Source: Epiperipatus broadwayi
Lineage: Eukaryota; Onychophora; Udeonychophora; Euonychophora; Peripatidae
NCBI GenBank assembly: GCA_028023455.1
Contig: JAQFVV010000050.1
Location: 868,001-932,000, forward strand
DNA length: 64,000 bases
Reading direction: 5' to 3'
Part shown: piece by piece, positions 23,854 through 34,560 of the stretch
How the letters are laid out: every line of letters starts with the position of its first letter
Position numbering within the stretch: the stretch's first letter is position 1
Position numbers and translations under genes: made by a program
The notes under the pieces: model-generated
Database searches by the model: none
Seen by the model: only the letters and a program-made list of their open reading frames with translations
What the model was told of the DNA's origin: nothing

Positions 23854-26005
23854 CAGGCAGTCTGGTAATCGCTTTCGGACTTTAGATCTTTATCTATGCA
23901 CATACTTTCATGTATAATTAATGCTATATACTGTAGAGAAAAAGGGTATTCAAAATTAGAAAGATAAACTTTGGAAATTTAGAAAATAATTAAAAGTATA
24001 TTTTAGAGAACTATAAGAACTTATATAAAATTTAGTAAATCTTTCCATCTCTCTGACATTAATTACTTTTATTTTTGGCATCGTCTCAACCTGTCTTGAA
24101 CAGGTTCGTCTTGATTAGTGCTTGTTTTAAAAGTAGTTTGTGCGCGATTACGTTACATATATACTGTATATATTTATGTTTTGGTGAATTTTTTCATTCT
24201 TATTAATTAAAAACATGAGCGAAAAACAAAAAAACAAAAAAAAACAAAACAGCAGTGTTGATACAACCAAGAAGAAATCAAGGTCTCTCTCATAAACTCC
24301 AAACGGTCGAGACAAAAATGTGATATAATTAGACGTTCTGAAAATGGTGAATCGTTTGCTTTAATCGCATGTTCGTGTAATTTAAACCGATCAACAATGT
24401 ATATAATTGTAAAAAAAAAAAAACAAGAACAAAATTAAGAAATACGTTAAAAATTGTGCAAATATTTCTTCAAAGATTGTTTCAAAAAGACAGGCAGAGT
24501 AATGGATGAAATGGAATAATCTTTGGTTTTATGGACTGAAGATCAACATCAAAAAGGCATCCCAGTAAATTTATCAATTATTCAAGCTAAGGCTCTTGAA
24601 GAAAAAAATTAAAACAAGACTCTGCTGTTAAGTTTGCAGTAAGTAATGGCTGGTTTTACAAATTTAAAATGAGATATTCGTTAGATAATATTAAATGTAC
24701 TGGGGAAATGCCAATGCAGTTAAGAAAGCTGTCAGTAAATTTATTTCCATTTTCTCTAATATTATTAAAGATGGAGCTTATTTTCCATGCCTAGTCTTCA
24801 ATGTAGATGAAACAGGATTATTTTGGAAAAAGATGCCTGCATGTACATATTTAGCAAAGGAAGATGCACGTGGGCATAAACCTTCTAAAACAGATTAACA
24901 TTGCTTCTTGGAGATAATTTAGTTGGTGATTTTAAATTGAAGCCAATGCTAATTTATCAGACAGAAAATCCCAGAGCATTGAAAGGAAAAGATAAAAGAA
25001 TGCTTCCAATTATTTGGAAATCAAATACTAAATCTGGACCTACTGCACAGCTTTTTCAAGATTGGTTCTCACATCACTTTGTGCCTTTTGTTAGGCAATA
25101 TTGTAGTGAGAATAATTTACCATTTAAAACACTATTGCTCTTAGAAAATTCTCCTGGACATCCAAAATCTCTGCAAAATGTATATCCAGAAGTTAATGTT
25201 GTGTTTGTCCCTCCCAATATCACAAGTATAATACAACCTATGGACCAACCTGTGATAGCTACTTTTAAGCAGTATTATATGAAAAGAATAATGACTCAAG
25301 CAATCAAGGCAGTTGAGAAGGAAGGTGGTCCTACATTAAGAGATTTTTGGAAAAGTTATAATAAATGGAATGCAATAAATATTATTGGCAATGTGTGGGC
25401 TGAAATAAGAGTCAACAATGAAAGGTTGTTGGAAAAAATATATATCCACAAATGATGAATGCTTCTACAGACATTGAAGAAACTCCTAAGATATCACAAC
25501 TGAAATAGTCAATATAATGAATGAATTAAATTTAGATGTCACTGATGAACATATTGATGTGTTAATGCAATCTCACTCAGAACCTCTGTCAAATGAAGAC
25601 TTGGTTAAACTAATAAGAGATGAATGAAATACAAAATGAAAAAGAACCTGATAATGAACTTATTGTTAAAAGTTTGACAATCAAGAATATGAATGAAGTC
25701 TTCATGCATCTTGACAATTTTTTACCACCATGGAAGAATGTGATCCCAATGGATAGCATATATCTCATGTACAAAAAGACACAGAATGTTATAGAATTCT
25801 TTATCAAGAGAAGAAAAAGAATACAATTAAATTAACTCTTGATAAATTTGTAAACAAAACTCCACATACTAATCAATAAAAAATAAATACTGTATTGTGA
25901 AAACATCTTTTCATGTTTTTTTTTTACATACCTCTACTTTCAAACAATTTCAACTTCCAAACACACATCAGAAATCAATTAAGTTCATAACTAAGGAACT
26001 GCTTG
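23854..26005 (+). mobile_element. Tigger (pogo-type) DNA transposon, 2.15 kb, inactive
   Basis: Cut-and-paste element of the Tc1/mariner superfamily, pogo/Tigger group. The left end begins CAGGCAGTC and the right end is the complement of CAAGCAGTTCC followed by TTAGTTATGAACTTAATTG, close to the known Tigger terminal repeat style. Both ends abut TA (23852-23853 and 26006-26007), the expected target duplication. Joining the flanks restores a continuous repeat B sequence. The interior carries the broken transposase. The left terminal repeat has decayed more than the right one. Confidence 0.8.
24215..25835 (+). pseudogene. Tigger transposase, frameshifted
   Basis: The product would bind the terminal repeats through an N-terminal CENP-B-like helix-turn-helix and move the element with a DDE-family catalytic domain. 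The ATG at 24215 starts a Tigger-like MSEKQKNKKKQNSS leader. The first catalytic Asp is in NVDETGLFWKK (about 24800-24832). After a frameshift near 24895 the domain continues at 24901 (GDNLVGDFKLKPMLIYQ), then LLLLENSPGHP near 25137-25169, then IIQPMDQPVIATFK near 25229-25270. The family normally has Asp in LLLDNAPGHP; here it is Glu (codon GAA), so the second catalytic residue is altered. A TIGD-type C-terminal tail follows at about 25620-25835. Several stops and frame changes make it a pseudogene. Confidence 0.88.
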
Positions 26006-26108
26006 TATGTATATTGGAGATCATTTATCTTTTTTACATGTATGTGGTCATGTGTATCAGTTGTATAAATTGTATTGGATTGTATAATGAACACGCCAAT
26101 AGCTCTTA
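26006..26108 (+). mobile_element. Repeat B, right part of the copy split by Tigger
   Basis: TTGGAGATCATTTATCTTTT, ACATGTATGTGGTCATGTG and TATCAGTTGTATAA continue the B consensus from the point where 23853 leaves off. It then runs into repeat C. Confidence 0.65.
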
Positions 26109-26345
26109 AAAAGCTTTTCATAATATCCCTATCCTCAGACTGATTCCTAGCTCTGGATTTTATCAGTGAGGCACTAGGATATTCAAGCATTAACTTTAAA
26201 ATACCAGGTCAAGCTCAGCACTTTATCTAATGGTTAACTAAATCCAGCTACTAACTTAAATAGCTATATAGAACTGAACCAATTTCAGATACCCCATATA
26301 TTAATAGCTTTAGCAATATAAAGTCATCAACACTTTAAGAACAAT
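26109..26345 (-). repeat. Repeat C, copy 1 (inverted)
   Basis: In reverse complement this matches copies at 26380-26690 and 26745-27003. Shared blocks are GGTTCAGTYCTATATAGC, TAGATAAAGTGCTGRNYTTGACC, AATGCTTGAATATCCTAG and AAACCAGTCTGAGGATA. Copies 1 and 2 are back to back and form a loose palindrome. No ORF. Confidence 0.7.
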
Positions 26346-26379
26346 AATAATAATTGCAAGGAAATTAAGTCATAGTGTA

Positions 26380-26690
26380 TCTAAACATAGTTCAGTTCAA
26401 TATGGCTATTTAAGGTAGATAGTTGGATTTGAAGACATATGAATGTCTGAAAATTTCAAATTTTCTACGGAATAGTTAACCATTTGGTAAAGTGCTGGGT
26501 TTAACCCTTATTTTAAATCTAATGCTTGAATATCCTAGCACCTCAGTGATAAAATCCAGGGCTAGAAACCAGTCTGAGGATAGGTATATTCTGAAAAGCT
26601 TGTTAAGAGCTACTGACATGCTCAGTATATAACATTTGTAATAACAGCTTATAAAATTAGGTCATGTGATATGTGACTTGATTTCCTTGC
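26380..26690 (+). repeat. Repeat C, copy 2
   Basis: This is the most complete direct copy. The unit starts near GTGTATCTAAAC and ends near AGGTCATGTGATATGTGAC. It contains the module CTCAGTGATAAAATCCAG followed by GCTAGAAACCAGTCTGAGG, also recognisable in foldback family F. Confidence 0.65.
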
Positions 26691-26744
26691 AATTATTGTT
26701 TTCGCTCTTAAGGCTGTGGTAGATTTCTATTGATAAATCTATTA

Positions 26745-27460
26745 ATATATGGTGTATCTTAACTTGGTTCAGTCCCATATAGCTATTTGAGTTAGATAGC
26801 TGGATTTGAAAACATATGAATGTCTGAAAATTTCAGATTTTCTGCCTAATAGTTAAACATTAGATAAAGTGCTGGTCTTGACCTGCTATTTTAAATCTAA
26901 TGCTGGAATATTCTAGTGCCTCACTAATGTCAGCCAGAGCTAGAAACTAGTCTGAGAATAGAAATATTCTGAAAAAATTGTTAAAAGCTATTGGCAAGAT
27001 CATTATATCACATGACCTGCACCTCTCATGTTTGTGTGCAACTGTTGTTAAAACAGGCAAAACTCACTATACATATTGCCACACACAGCAAGCTAAAGTA
27101 ATCAATGGATGCCAGAAGGCTTGTGCATAAAATCCCCATCTAGTGCCTACTCATACAATATCCACAGACTAGTTTCTGGCTTGTGGCCTTCATCAGTGAG
27201 GAGCTTTGGATCTGAGAGCACTGCACCTAGATCTTAGGATCCTCACTGATGAAGGCCTTAAGCCAGAAACTAGTCTGGGGATATTGGATGAGTAGGCACT
27301 AGATGGAGATTTTATGCACAAACCTTCTGGCATCCATTGATTACTCTAGCTTGCTGTGTGTGGCAATACGTATAGTGAGTTTTGCCTGTTTTAAGTTCAT
27401 TATATAAGATTTGTAATATAAGCTTATTAAATTGTCATGTGGTAGATGACTTGATTTCTT
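26745..27460 (+). repeat. Repeat C, copy 3, split by a foldback insertion
   Basis: Repeat C runs from GGTGTATCTTAACTTGG to TCATTATAT (27008) and resumes at TCATTATATAAGATTTGTAA (27397), ending near GATGACTTGATTTC. The gap is the foldback element at 27009-27396. Confidence 0.65.
27009..27396. mobile_element. Foldback family F, copy 1 (388 bp, 9-bp target duplication)
   Basis: Two arms of about 160 bp (about 27047-27225 and 27238-27396) are near-identical inverted copies, starting with AAAACAGGCAAAACTCACTATAC. They meet around a short loop containing GATCTGAGAGCACTGCACC. The 9-bp direct repeat TCATTATAT (27000-27008 and 27397-27405) flanks it and agrees with the uninterrupted repeat C. Long arms, no ORF and a 9-bp duplication are seen in MULE-type foldbacks, but the superfamily is an inference. 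About 38 bp at the left border are outside the inverted arms. Confidence 0.75.
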
Positions 27461-29726
27461 TCCCATATATAAAAAAATCTTTATAGTAAAAACGTGTATT
27501 TGGATTTTATAGAACATACATAGCTTCTATAAACCAGTATAGATTCCAAAAAATAAAGTTATAAATCATTTTTAAAAAATAACAAACAGGAAAGGAAGAA
27601 CCTCATCATATATATATATATAAGAAAAGGGACATTTTAAGATCTTGATTTCTTTTTTATACCAATAAATGGAGACATATCAGAAGAATACGTTTTATGA
27701 AATTAAAATAAATGAAACAAAATTCTAAAATAAAGTAAATTAAAATCAGAAATATAGATTTATTTGATTAAAGAAACAAAAAACAAAGTTTAATTGGTCC
27801 TGAATATCTTGATATTTTATTAAATTAAAATTAATTAATTGTATATCTTATATAATAGGATTTAGTAAATATCTTACTTAAATGTAGCTAACAGTGTATT
27901 AAAGTTTATATGTCATGGAAACTAAAGAATTAGAGTGAGATTAGAAAAAAAGATTAAATAAGAATTTATGTGACAGACATATGTTAGTTAATAACTTGGT
28001 AGTGGGTAAATAGCTTTCAAAAAAAAAAACAGTGACAATGTAAAGTATAAAAGAGACTAAAATCAACTGTATCTTTTTTATATTTCTGCTGATTAGAAGT
28101 AACTTGCTTGATAAGACAGGGATGGAAACACCAGCAGGTGGAATATTAAGAAACCAGCATTGTCGACTTAGATTTGCTAGAACTCTGTTATGCAGAATCT
28201 ATACCAAAAAGACATCAGGCAAAGAATGGTGATTATCATATAATATTTAATATTAATATAATGAATATATTCCATTATGTAAGTAATTTTGCTATAAGCT
28301 ATTAAACTTCTAAATGTTTGTTCATTCCAATTATTTTGAAATGTAGTGATTAAGTAGAGAGAGGTTCTAAAATTCAGCCCTAAATGGCAATAAAATTTTA
28401 AGTTAGGCCCATTTCTATTAACAGATATTTGCCATTATCTGAGATCTATTGACCTGAAGGCAATTTACTCTAAAATATCATGGAAGCAGAAAAATATATG
28501 TAGAATAAAAGAAATCACACATTTAACATTGGAATTCTGACCATTTTAAGGAAAAGAAAAAGGGGATCAAATGTAATTAATTCAACTAACACAGAAGTGA
28601 AATCAAGATCCCTGTAATAACTATCTAATTTTTCAATGCATGTGAATAAATAATGAACAAGGAATCCAAATAATTTATTAGAAAAATTAGTTATGTTAAG
28701 AAAGTTTGATGATAAAGAAAAAGATAAAAACAACTAGCACCAAATTGATTATATTTCATAAGTATAATAATCAAAGAGTCTTCACATTTCAAATAATTGT
28801 ATTGATTTTTTTCATAGTAATAATAGCTATACATAGTCTAATTCCATCATTACATTCCTTAGAAAAAATCCACACTTTATATTTTTCCATATACATTAAA
28901 CTACCAGTAAAGCACAGAATAATATATCACCCAATGTTTTCAGTGGTATTATTCTTCACACTTTTTTCATATGTTGATGATCTGACCCATGTCTGTACTA
29001 TGATAAAAACCAAACTTGAGCATCTTTTAACATTCATGAATAAAGAATTTAAGATGTCTTAACCTATTTGGCAATGATGAAGGATCTTCATAGTAGAATA
29101 TCTCATCAAAATTTCTTTGTTTCATTCTTTATAACTCTTTCATATATTATTTCCATACCTGATTAATTTACTTCAGTTGTAATGTATCAATAAACATTTT
29201 TGTTGAACTGAATCATGGTAGAAACATTTTGTTTGATTTTTCAAATTCTTTAAAGAATAGATCTTAGTTAAAAATTTGTTATTTGAAAGATAGATTTTGT
29301 TGTTGAAAATTTGCTGTTATTATTAATACTGTATAATAAAAAAAAAGGAAATATTAATCCCAGAAACGTAAAGAGAAATAATCACTAAAACAATATATCC
29401 ATAATATATCATAAATGTATTTTCAGTGCTAAGCATCTTTATGTGCATCTGGGATAATACATTTTTTTGTAATGCTAAGTTAGTTTTTTTATTATTTATC
29501 AATATTTTTTCTGGATGCATTTATAATTTTTATACTTACTTACCTTAAATAATGTTTTAATAATTTATAATTTTGGCTTCTCTTCTCTACTTTAATTTTT
29601 TATTTTCCTGATAATATTAATTTAGTTATATGTTTATGTGATTCAGTGATTAAATTACTTGACATCCCTGAACTGTTCTTCCATGTTTTTCTTCTATACT
29701 TTAATACTATAATGATAGACTTTAAA
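27461..29726. other. AT-rich stretch without a recognisable gene
   Basis: Frames at 28515-28733 (minus) and 28706-29062 overlap on opposite strands and are hydrophobic and low in complexity. I cannot connect either with a family. A short (TA)n lies at about 27608-27622. Confidence 0.45.
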
Positions 29727-29912
29727 CCACTAAAACATCATGTGATCACATTTCTCATGATTATTCAGCTTTAAAAACAGTAGCAAATGTTTACACACAA
29801 TTGTGCCACCTAATGCAAACTCTTATAATCGATAGGTACAACCATCTAGTATCTACTGATTATAAAGGGTTGCACTAAGTGGCACTATTGTGTAAAAAAA
29901 TTGCTACTGTTT
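29727..29912. mobile_element. Foldback family F, short internally deleted copy
   Basis: AAACAGTAGCAA at 29775 and its complement TTGCTACTGTTT ending at 29912 bound a 138-bp hairpin. Its arms (CAATTGTGCCACCTAATGCAAAC on the left) resemble the ends of the larger F copies. Just left of it lies AAACCACTAAAACATCATGTG, a motif that also borders other F copies (53330-53365, 53985-54010, 59147-59180). The sequence TTTAATACTATAATGATA occurs on both sides of the element. Confidence 0.65.
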
Positions 29913-30282
29913 CAATGATAGATTATTTTAATACTATAATGATACCTTTGATGTTGTTTTTATATCCAGACATTTTTTAAAAATACTGTTTCTATAATCA
30001 AACCTTAATTTTCCTATTATTTTCTGATAATTTGGCTTAACTTCTTTACATATAAGTGGGTACCAATAAGAAAGTGGCTGGTATTCTATTCAAAATATAT
30101 GTAGTACCATCTATATCAATGTATGTGTTACATAGTGACATTAGTTTAGTTAATTACCCAAAACTTTTAAGATGCTAACAAGTCTGTATCATGAATTATG
30201 AAATATGCCAAGATATTTTATACCTTCTAGACCATGTTCAATGCTCGCTGCCATTATAAAATCTTGCAAATCACTTAAAAAG

Positions 30283-30805
30283 GTTGTATTTTTATATTGG
30301 ACTATTTCCATCATCTAATATGTGTGTTGAATGTCTTTAGAAAAGTTTTTAATTTTATTTAAATATTCCAAATGCATTCAACTGTTAGTAATATCACAGC
30401 AAACAGGTTAGTGTATGCACTAACTGTTAGTAATATCACAGCAAACAGGTTAGTATATGCACAATGTTTTGAGAGGTATTTTTTCCCTTCTTCTTCAGGT
30501 GTTGCTACCTCAAAATTCAATAATCAAGAATCTAAGGACCCAGGTTCGAATCCCATGCTAGTACTGTCACTGGTCAGGTCAGCAACACCTGAAGAAGAGG
30601 GGAGAAAAATACCTCTCGAAACATTATGCATATACTAACCTGTTTGCTGTGATATTACTAACAGTTGGTGCATATACTAATCTGTTTGCTGTGATATTAC
30701 TAACAGTTGAATGCATTTGGAATATTTAAATAAAATTAAAAACTTTTCTAAAGACATTCAACATACATATTAGGTGATGGAAACAGTCCATTATAAAAAT
30801 ACAGC
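30283..30805. mobile_element. Composite foldback element with SINE-like core
   Basis: Arms of about 220 bp (30283-30506 and 30581-30805) are inverted copies. They run from TGTATTTTTATA outside to CTTCTTCTTCAGGTGTTGCT at the loop. Each arm holds two direct copies of a 42-bp unit containing ACTGTTAGTAATATCACAGC (30381 and 30423; inverted at 30646 and 30688). The 74-bp loop contains the pol III B box GGTTCGAATCCC (30543-30554). A related single-arm copy lies at about 37850-38280. The open frame across the left half is a product of the repeat. Confidence 0.75.
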
Positions 30806-31236
30806 TAGAACACCATCATCACAAACCTTCAGAAAAACACTTAAAAAGGTTCTCTTGATTTATGACTTCATTATCATATGCAAATGGAAACATGTCACTT
30901 GTTTCATTTTCACATTTTTGCATAATTTAAATCAAAATTTAAAGTGTTGCATATTGTTCCATTGTGGCTTAAGAATTGAAATCCACTGACACACTTTATG
31001 TTGTTACTCATTGTCCAGATATTTAAACACCTTATAATTTTGGGGATAAATAGATAACATTTGTCACTATTTAATACATGCATTTAATCAGAGATGGGAA
31101 AGCAGGCAGATTGAGCAAACAACTATTCATTGGTCACACTTTGCATTTAGCATACATATTATATAATTAGAATGACAATATACGTCCATATTTTTTTTTA
31201 ATATTAACAATTCATTAATAACATTTCTGTAATCTA
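30806..31236. other. AT-rich stretch, nothing recognised
   Basis: No coding or repeat signal was seen. Confidence 0.5.
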
Positions 31237-31549
31237 ATTTTCACTACACCACTCTCACACAAGATAGGAACTGGTTTCTATCTTCTTTTAATAGCTTGTT
31301 GAAGGGTGTAATCATAAATATATGACTAAAAACATGTGAAAACATGTATGATCCCCAAATGCACATTTTATGCTAAACCAGCACTCATAAATTGGCCCAG
31401 ATGAGTGCTGGTACAGCTTAAATTGTACCTCTTGGGATCATGCAACTGTTCACACCTTTGGTTATATGTTTATGATTACACCCCTCCACAAAGTGTTAAA
31501 AGCAGATAGATCTTAGTTTCTACCTTCATAAAAGTGTTGTAGTAAAAAG
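31237..31549. mobile_element. Hairpin MITE (about 313 bp) sharing sequence with repeat B
   Basis: Inverted arms pair from TTTTCACTACACCACTCT and AGTGTTGTAGTAAAA at the ends, through GGGTGTAATCATAAATATAT and its complement, to ACCAGCACTCAT / ATGAGTGCTGGT at a 12-base loop. The loop-proximal part (ATGCTAAACCAGCACTCAT) is also a segment of repeat B, so the hairpin may have arisen from an inverted pair of B pieces. No ORF. Confidence 0.75.
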
Positions 31550-33288
31550 TATCCTACAGAAATATTGTTCATTAACTGGATAATCACTATTTTAATCAAT
31601 GACTAATAAAAAATAATATTAACCAATCATATTTCATCAGGGACTGTTTCTAACCAACAAAAATTTGAAAAAAATACTTTAGAGTTGCAATTCATGTAAA
31701 ACACCCGTTCTATTACATAAAAGCTTTAATGGTTATATTGTGCTTTAATACAAAATGGTGAAGCTATTAAACTAATAAACAATAATAATATTTGGCTTAG
31801 CACTTTTGGGGTATGTTAACTCCCATATTCATAGTCTTTGTCATTAGTGATAAAAGCTTTAACTAAAAAATGTAAAACTAAGATGTTTATCTGAGGTTTG
31901 TGATAAGACATTTTACTTAGAGTTATATTTGCTCTATAGTTCATATATGTAAAATAGTAGATCATGTATCTAAAAGTAAATGTGTTTTGGACTGACAAAA
32001 CACAAGAATATTGAGAAGAAAGCAAAGAGCAGTAAATAAAAAAAAATTAACATGACATTCCCATAAATCAACCTAATGTGGAACTTTTAAAAGAGGGAGA
32101 AATGGGGAAATTAAAAAAAAACTTTTATAGGTAAATACAAAAAATTACAACTGACTGTTGCTGTTGGAAAAATAATCTAGTAGTTTAGAGTAAGTTCTTA
32201 AATTCACTACTCATGAATCTAAAGTTCACAGGTTCAATTAATTGTAATGTTAACACAATTTGTCTAACATGACTAGATACTCTCTCTATGGTCATAACAT
32301 GTTTTCTAGCATTGTAATATTTTATACTAAAAAAAGATGAAGTGAATGATTGGTAATATATGACTATGGGTAACAATACAAAAGAGATAGATATATTAAT
32401 CTTTAACTGGGTCTAAAGTGTATTTCAGGATTATGAAAGATATTATAATATCTAAGTTAATAAGGGATTATAAATAGTTATAAATGTGATTATATAGAGT
32501 GAATCCTTTTAAATATAATAGTACAATAAGTTTGACACCTGTAGAATAAACTGTAATATTTCAATGCAGAAATAAATAAATCATAAGCTGATAAAGATGA
32601 ACTGAATGTTATACTAATGTGAGTGAAACTAAATGAAAAGAGGAATGACAAAAGAATGTTGATAATAAAGGTAGTTATAAATGTTAGCAACAATTATTGT
32701 ATTATTTACTTAAATTTATAATTTCTTAAATAAATAATACCTTTTTTCAAAGCCATCAAAAACATACCCCTAATCTCTTGACATATTTTACATGGTCCTG
32801 TCGCTTCAGTTGGTCTAGGCTTTAATGACATCTCCAATGCTTACCTGATGAATAGAAGGTGTTTCACAAAATACAGTTAGACAAGGAGAGAGAGAGATGG
32901 GTTTGAAAAATTTTATACCAGATTATTTAATAACTGACATTTGACAAGATGTGCTGTAAACCAAGAAGATTTAATTGACTAAAATAGATCAAGTTTATTA
33001 GTCAACGTATTATCTATTTATTTTTTCTGGAAGTATTATAATTTATTTCCACTTGTTATCTTTGATGATGACTGATAGACAGTTGAAATTAGAAGCAAGA
33101 AGAAATAAATTATATTATATTAAATTGCAATAAAAATGTTTATATATGATTTATATGGTATTTTATTTATGTATATATCTTACAGTATGGTGTATCTGTT
33201 CCAATGGGAATTTTGATGCAAGAATAATTTTTTTCCATGCAATGTGAGATATAAATATGAAAATGTTATTAGATTAAATACTATACAC
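31550..33288. other. AT-rich stretch without a recognisable gene
   Basis: At about 32195-32245 a weak tRNA-like 3' half (CATGAATCTAAAG then CAGGTTCAATTAATT) resembles the head of the 37850-38280 repeat. No gene is supported. Confidence 0.45.
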
Positions 33289-33646
33289 ATCACTCAAAAA
33301 AGTATGGAGAGATGTATGTTAGAAGTCACAATAAAAGTCTGAAAATGAAAAATATGGATGAGAGAACAAATGGGTTACTGACATAATAAAAAAATTAAGA
33401 TACTGAAGTGAAGTTGGACTGAAAATATTGCTAGAAGAGATGATAATAGATAAACAGATGAAATCTTAAAATAGATTCCAAGAGATTGTAAAAAAAACCT
33501 AGAAAGAGATCACATGTGAGGTGGATGGATGAAATAATGAAGGGTGCTGGAGTTACACGGAGAAGAGGATAGAGATTGGTGAAGATGAATTTAACTTGGG
33601 AGAGATTTTCATCCTGCAGTGGATAAATAATGGTTGAAAATGATAT
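33289..33646 (+). pseudogene. RTE 3' fragment, copy 2 (about 350 bp)
   Basis: It matches the last part of the RTE frame at 10291-11817 from ACTCAAA-AAGTATGGAGAGATG to the tail CATCCTGCAGTGGATAAATAATGG. Many substitutions and stops make it dead. It starts at almost the same internal position as the copies at 48242 and 52306. Confidence 0.85.
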
Positions 33647-34283
33647 ACATAAACAACTGTTTTCTAAAAGTATTCAAGCTTTTATATTAAACAGTTCATA
33701 ATCATGGCATATAATAGAAATTCTGATCATTGTTTCATAATGGATGTTCAAGGTTTTAAACCTATAGCTCATCTGATGAAATGATATGATAACATGACAC
33801 ATACATATAATGAACACAATTTATTTTAGGAAATTTGACATTGGATGAAACATCGTAATTCGATAAATAGCTGTGAAAAGTATGATGAAGATTGGAAAGT
33901 TTTTGTTGTCTGTCTTTATTTATATCTAATTCAAAAGCAAATTTAGATTAAGAAGGAAATTTATCAATAGAATCTAGTCAAATTATAATCATTCTTCACA
34001 AGTGTTTCATACTGCTTCATACTATATGTTGATAAACTTATATTACATTTTGCTTTACAAGTGCAAATTTTTTGAACTTACAATTTATTAAACTAGATCT
34101 TCCTTAGCTTATAGATAAACTATGACCTTAAATAAAAATTAATATGTTGGCTTTTTAATGAAACATAAACATATACAATAATTCAACTTCATCTCTTTTC
34201 CCATGGGTAATATCGTTTTTAGATATACATAAAACTTCCATTTGACTACATGCTCTTTAAACATATGAATAAAAACATATGAA
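33647..34283. other. AT-rich stretch, nothing recognised
   Basis: No coding or repeat signal was seen. Confidence 0.5.
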
Positions 34284-34398
34284 AACTACAAATAAACAGT
34301 CAAGCATTGGTGACCTAGTGGTTAGCATAGCTGCCTTCCAAGCAGCTTGCCTAGGTTCACTTCTTGGCCAATACATATATATATAACTACAAATAAAC
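34284..34398 (+). mobile_element. Short SINE with tRNA-Gly(UCC)-like body and 14-bp target duplication
   Basis: The body at 34304-34374 has the same layout as the copy at 7016: the GCATTGG acceptor strand, anticodon loop CTTCCAA (UCC) and a degenerate B box (GGTTCACTTC). It is preceded by GTCAA and followed by an (AT)n tail. The exact 14-bp direct repeat AACTACAAATAAAC lies at 34284-34297 and 34385-34398. A third copy of that 14-mer occurs at 34424-34437 after another (TA)n run. Confidence 0.8.
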
Positions 34399-34447
34399 CC
34401 CAAGTAGTTTTATATATATATAAAACTACAAATAAACCCCAAGCTTA

Positions 34448-34560
34448 AATTTTATATCTGGGCTAAGAATAATATCTAATTTAACAAGTAATTAATAATA
34501 ATCATTAATGAAATTATCTGGAATGATTAGTGTTAAAATTGTGAGTGCAGACATTTTGAC
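34448..34560. repeat. Repeat H, partial copy
   Basis: ATATCTGGGCTAAGAATAAT, ATAATCATTAATGA and TTATCTGGAATGATTAGTGT follow the same order as in 36985-37095. It is probably a decayed copy of the hairpin element found there. Confidence 0.45.

Noticed and set aside
28515-29062. Overlapping hydrophobic frames on both strands
   Set aside because: The opposite-strand overlap and low complexity suggest AT-rich background; no membrane-protein family was recognisable.
30372-30638. 88-codon frame with a repeated VSNITANRLVYA peptide
   Set aside because: The peptide repeat reflects the duplicated 42-bp DNA unit of a foldback element.
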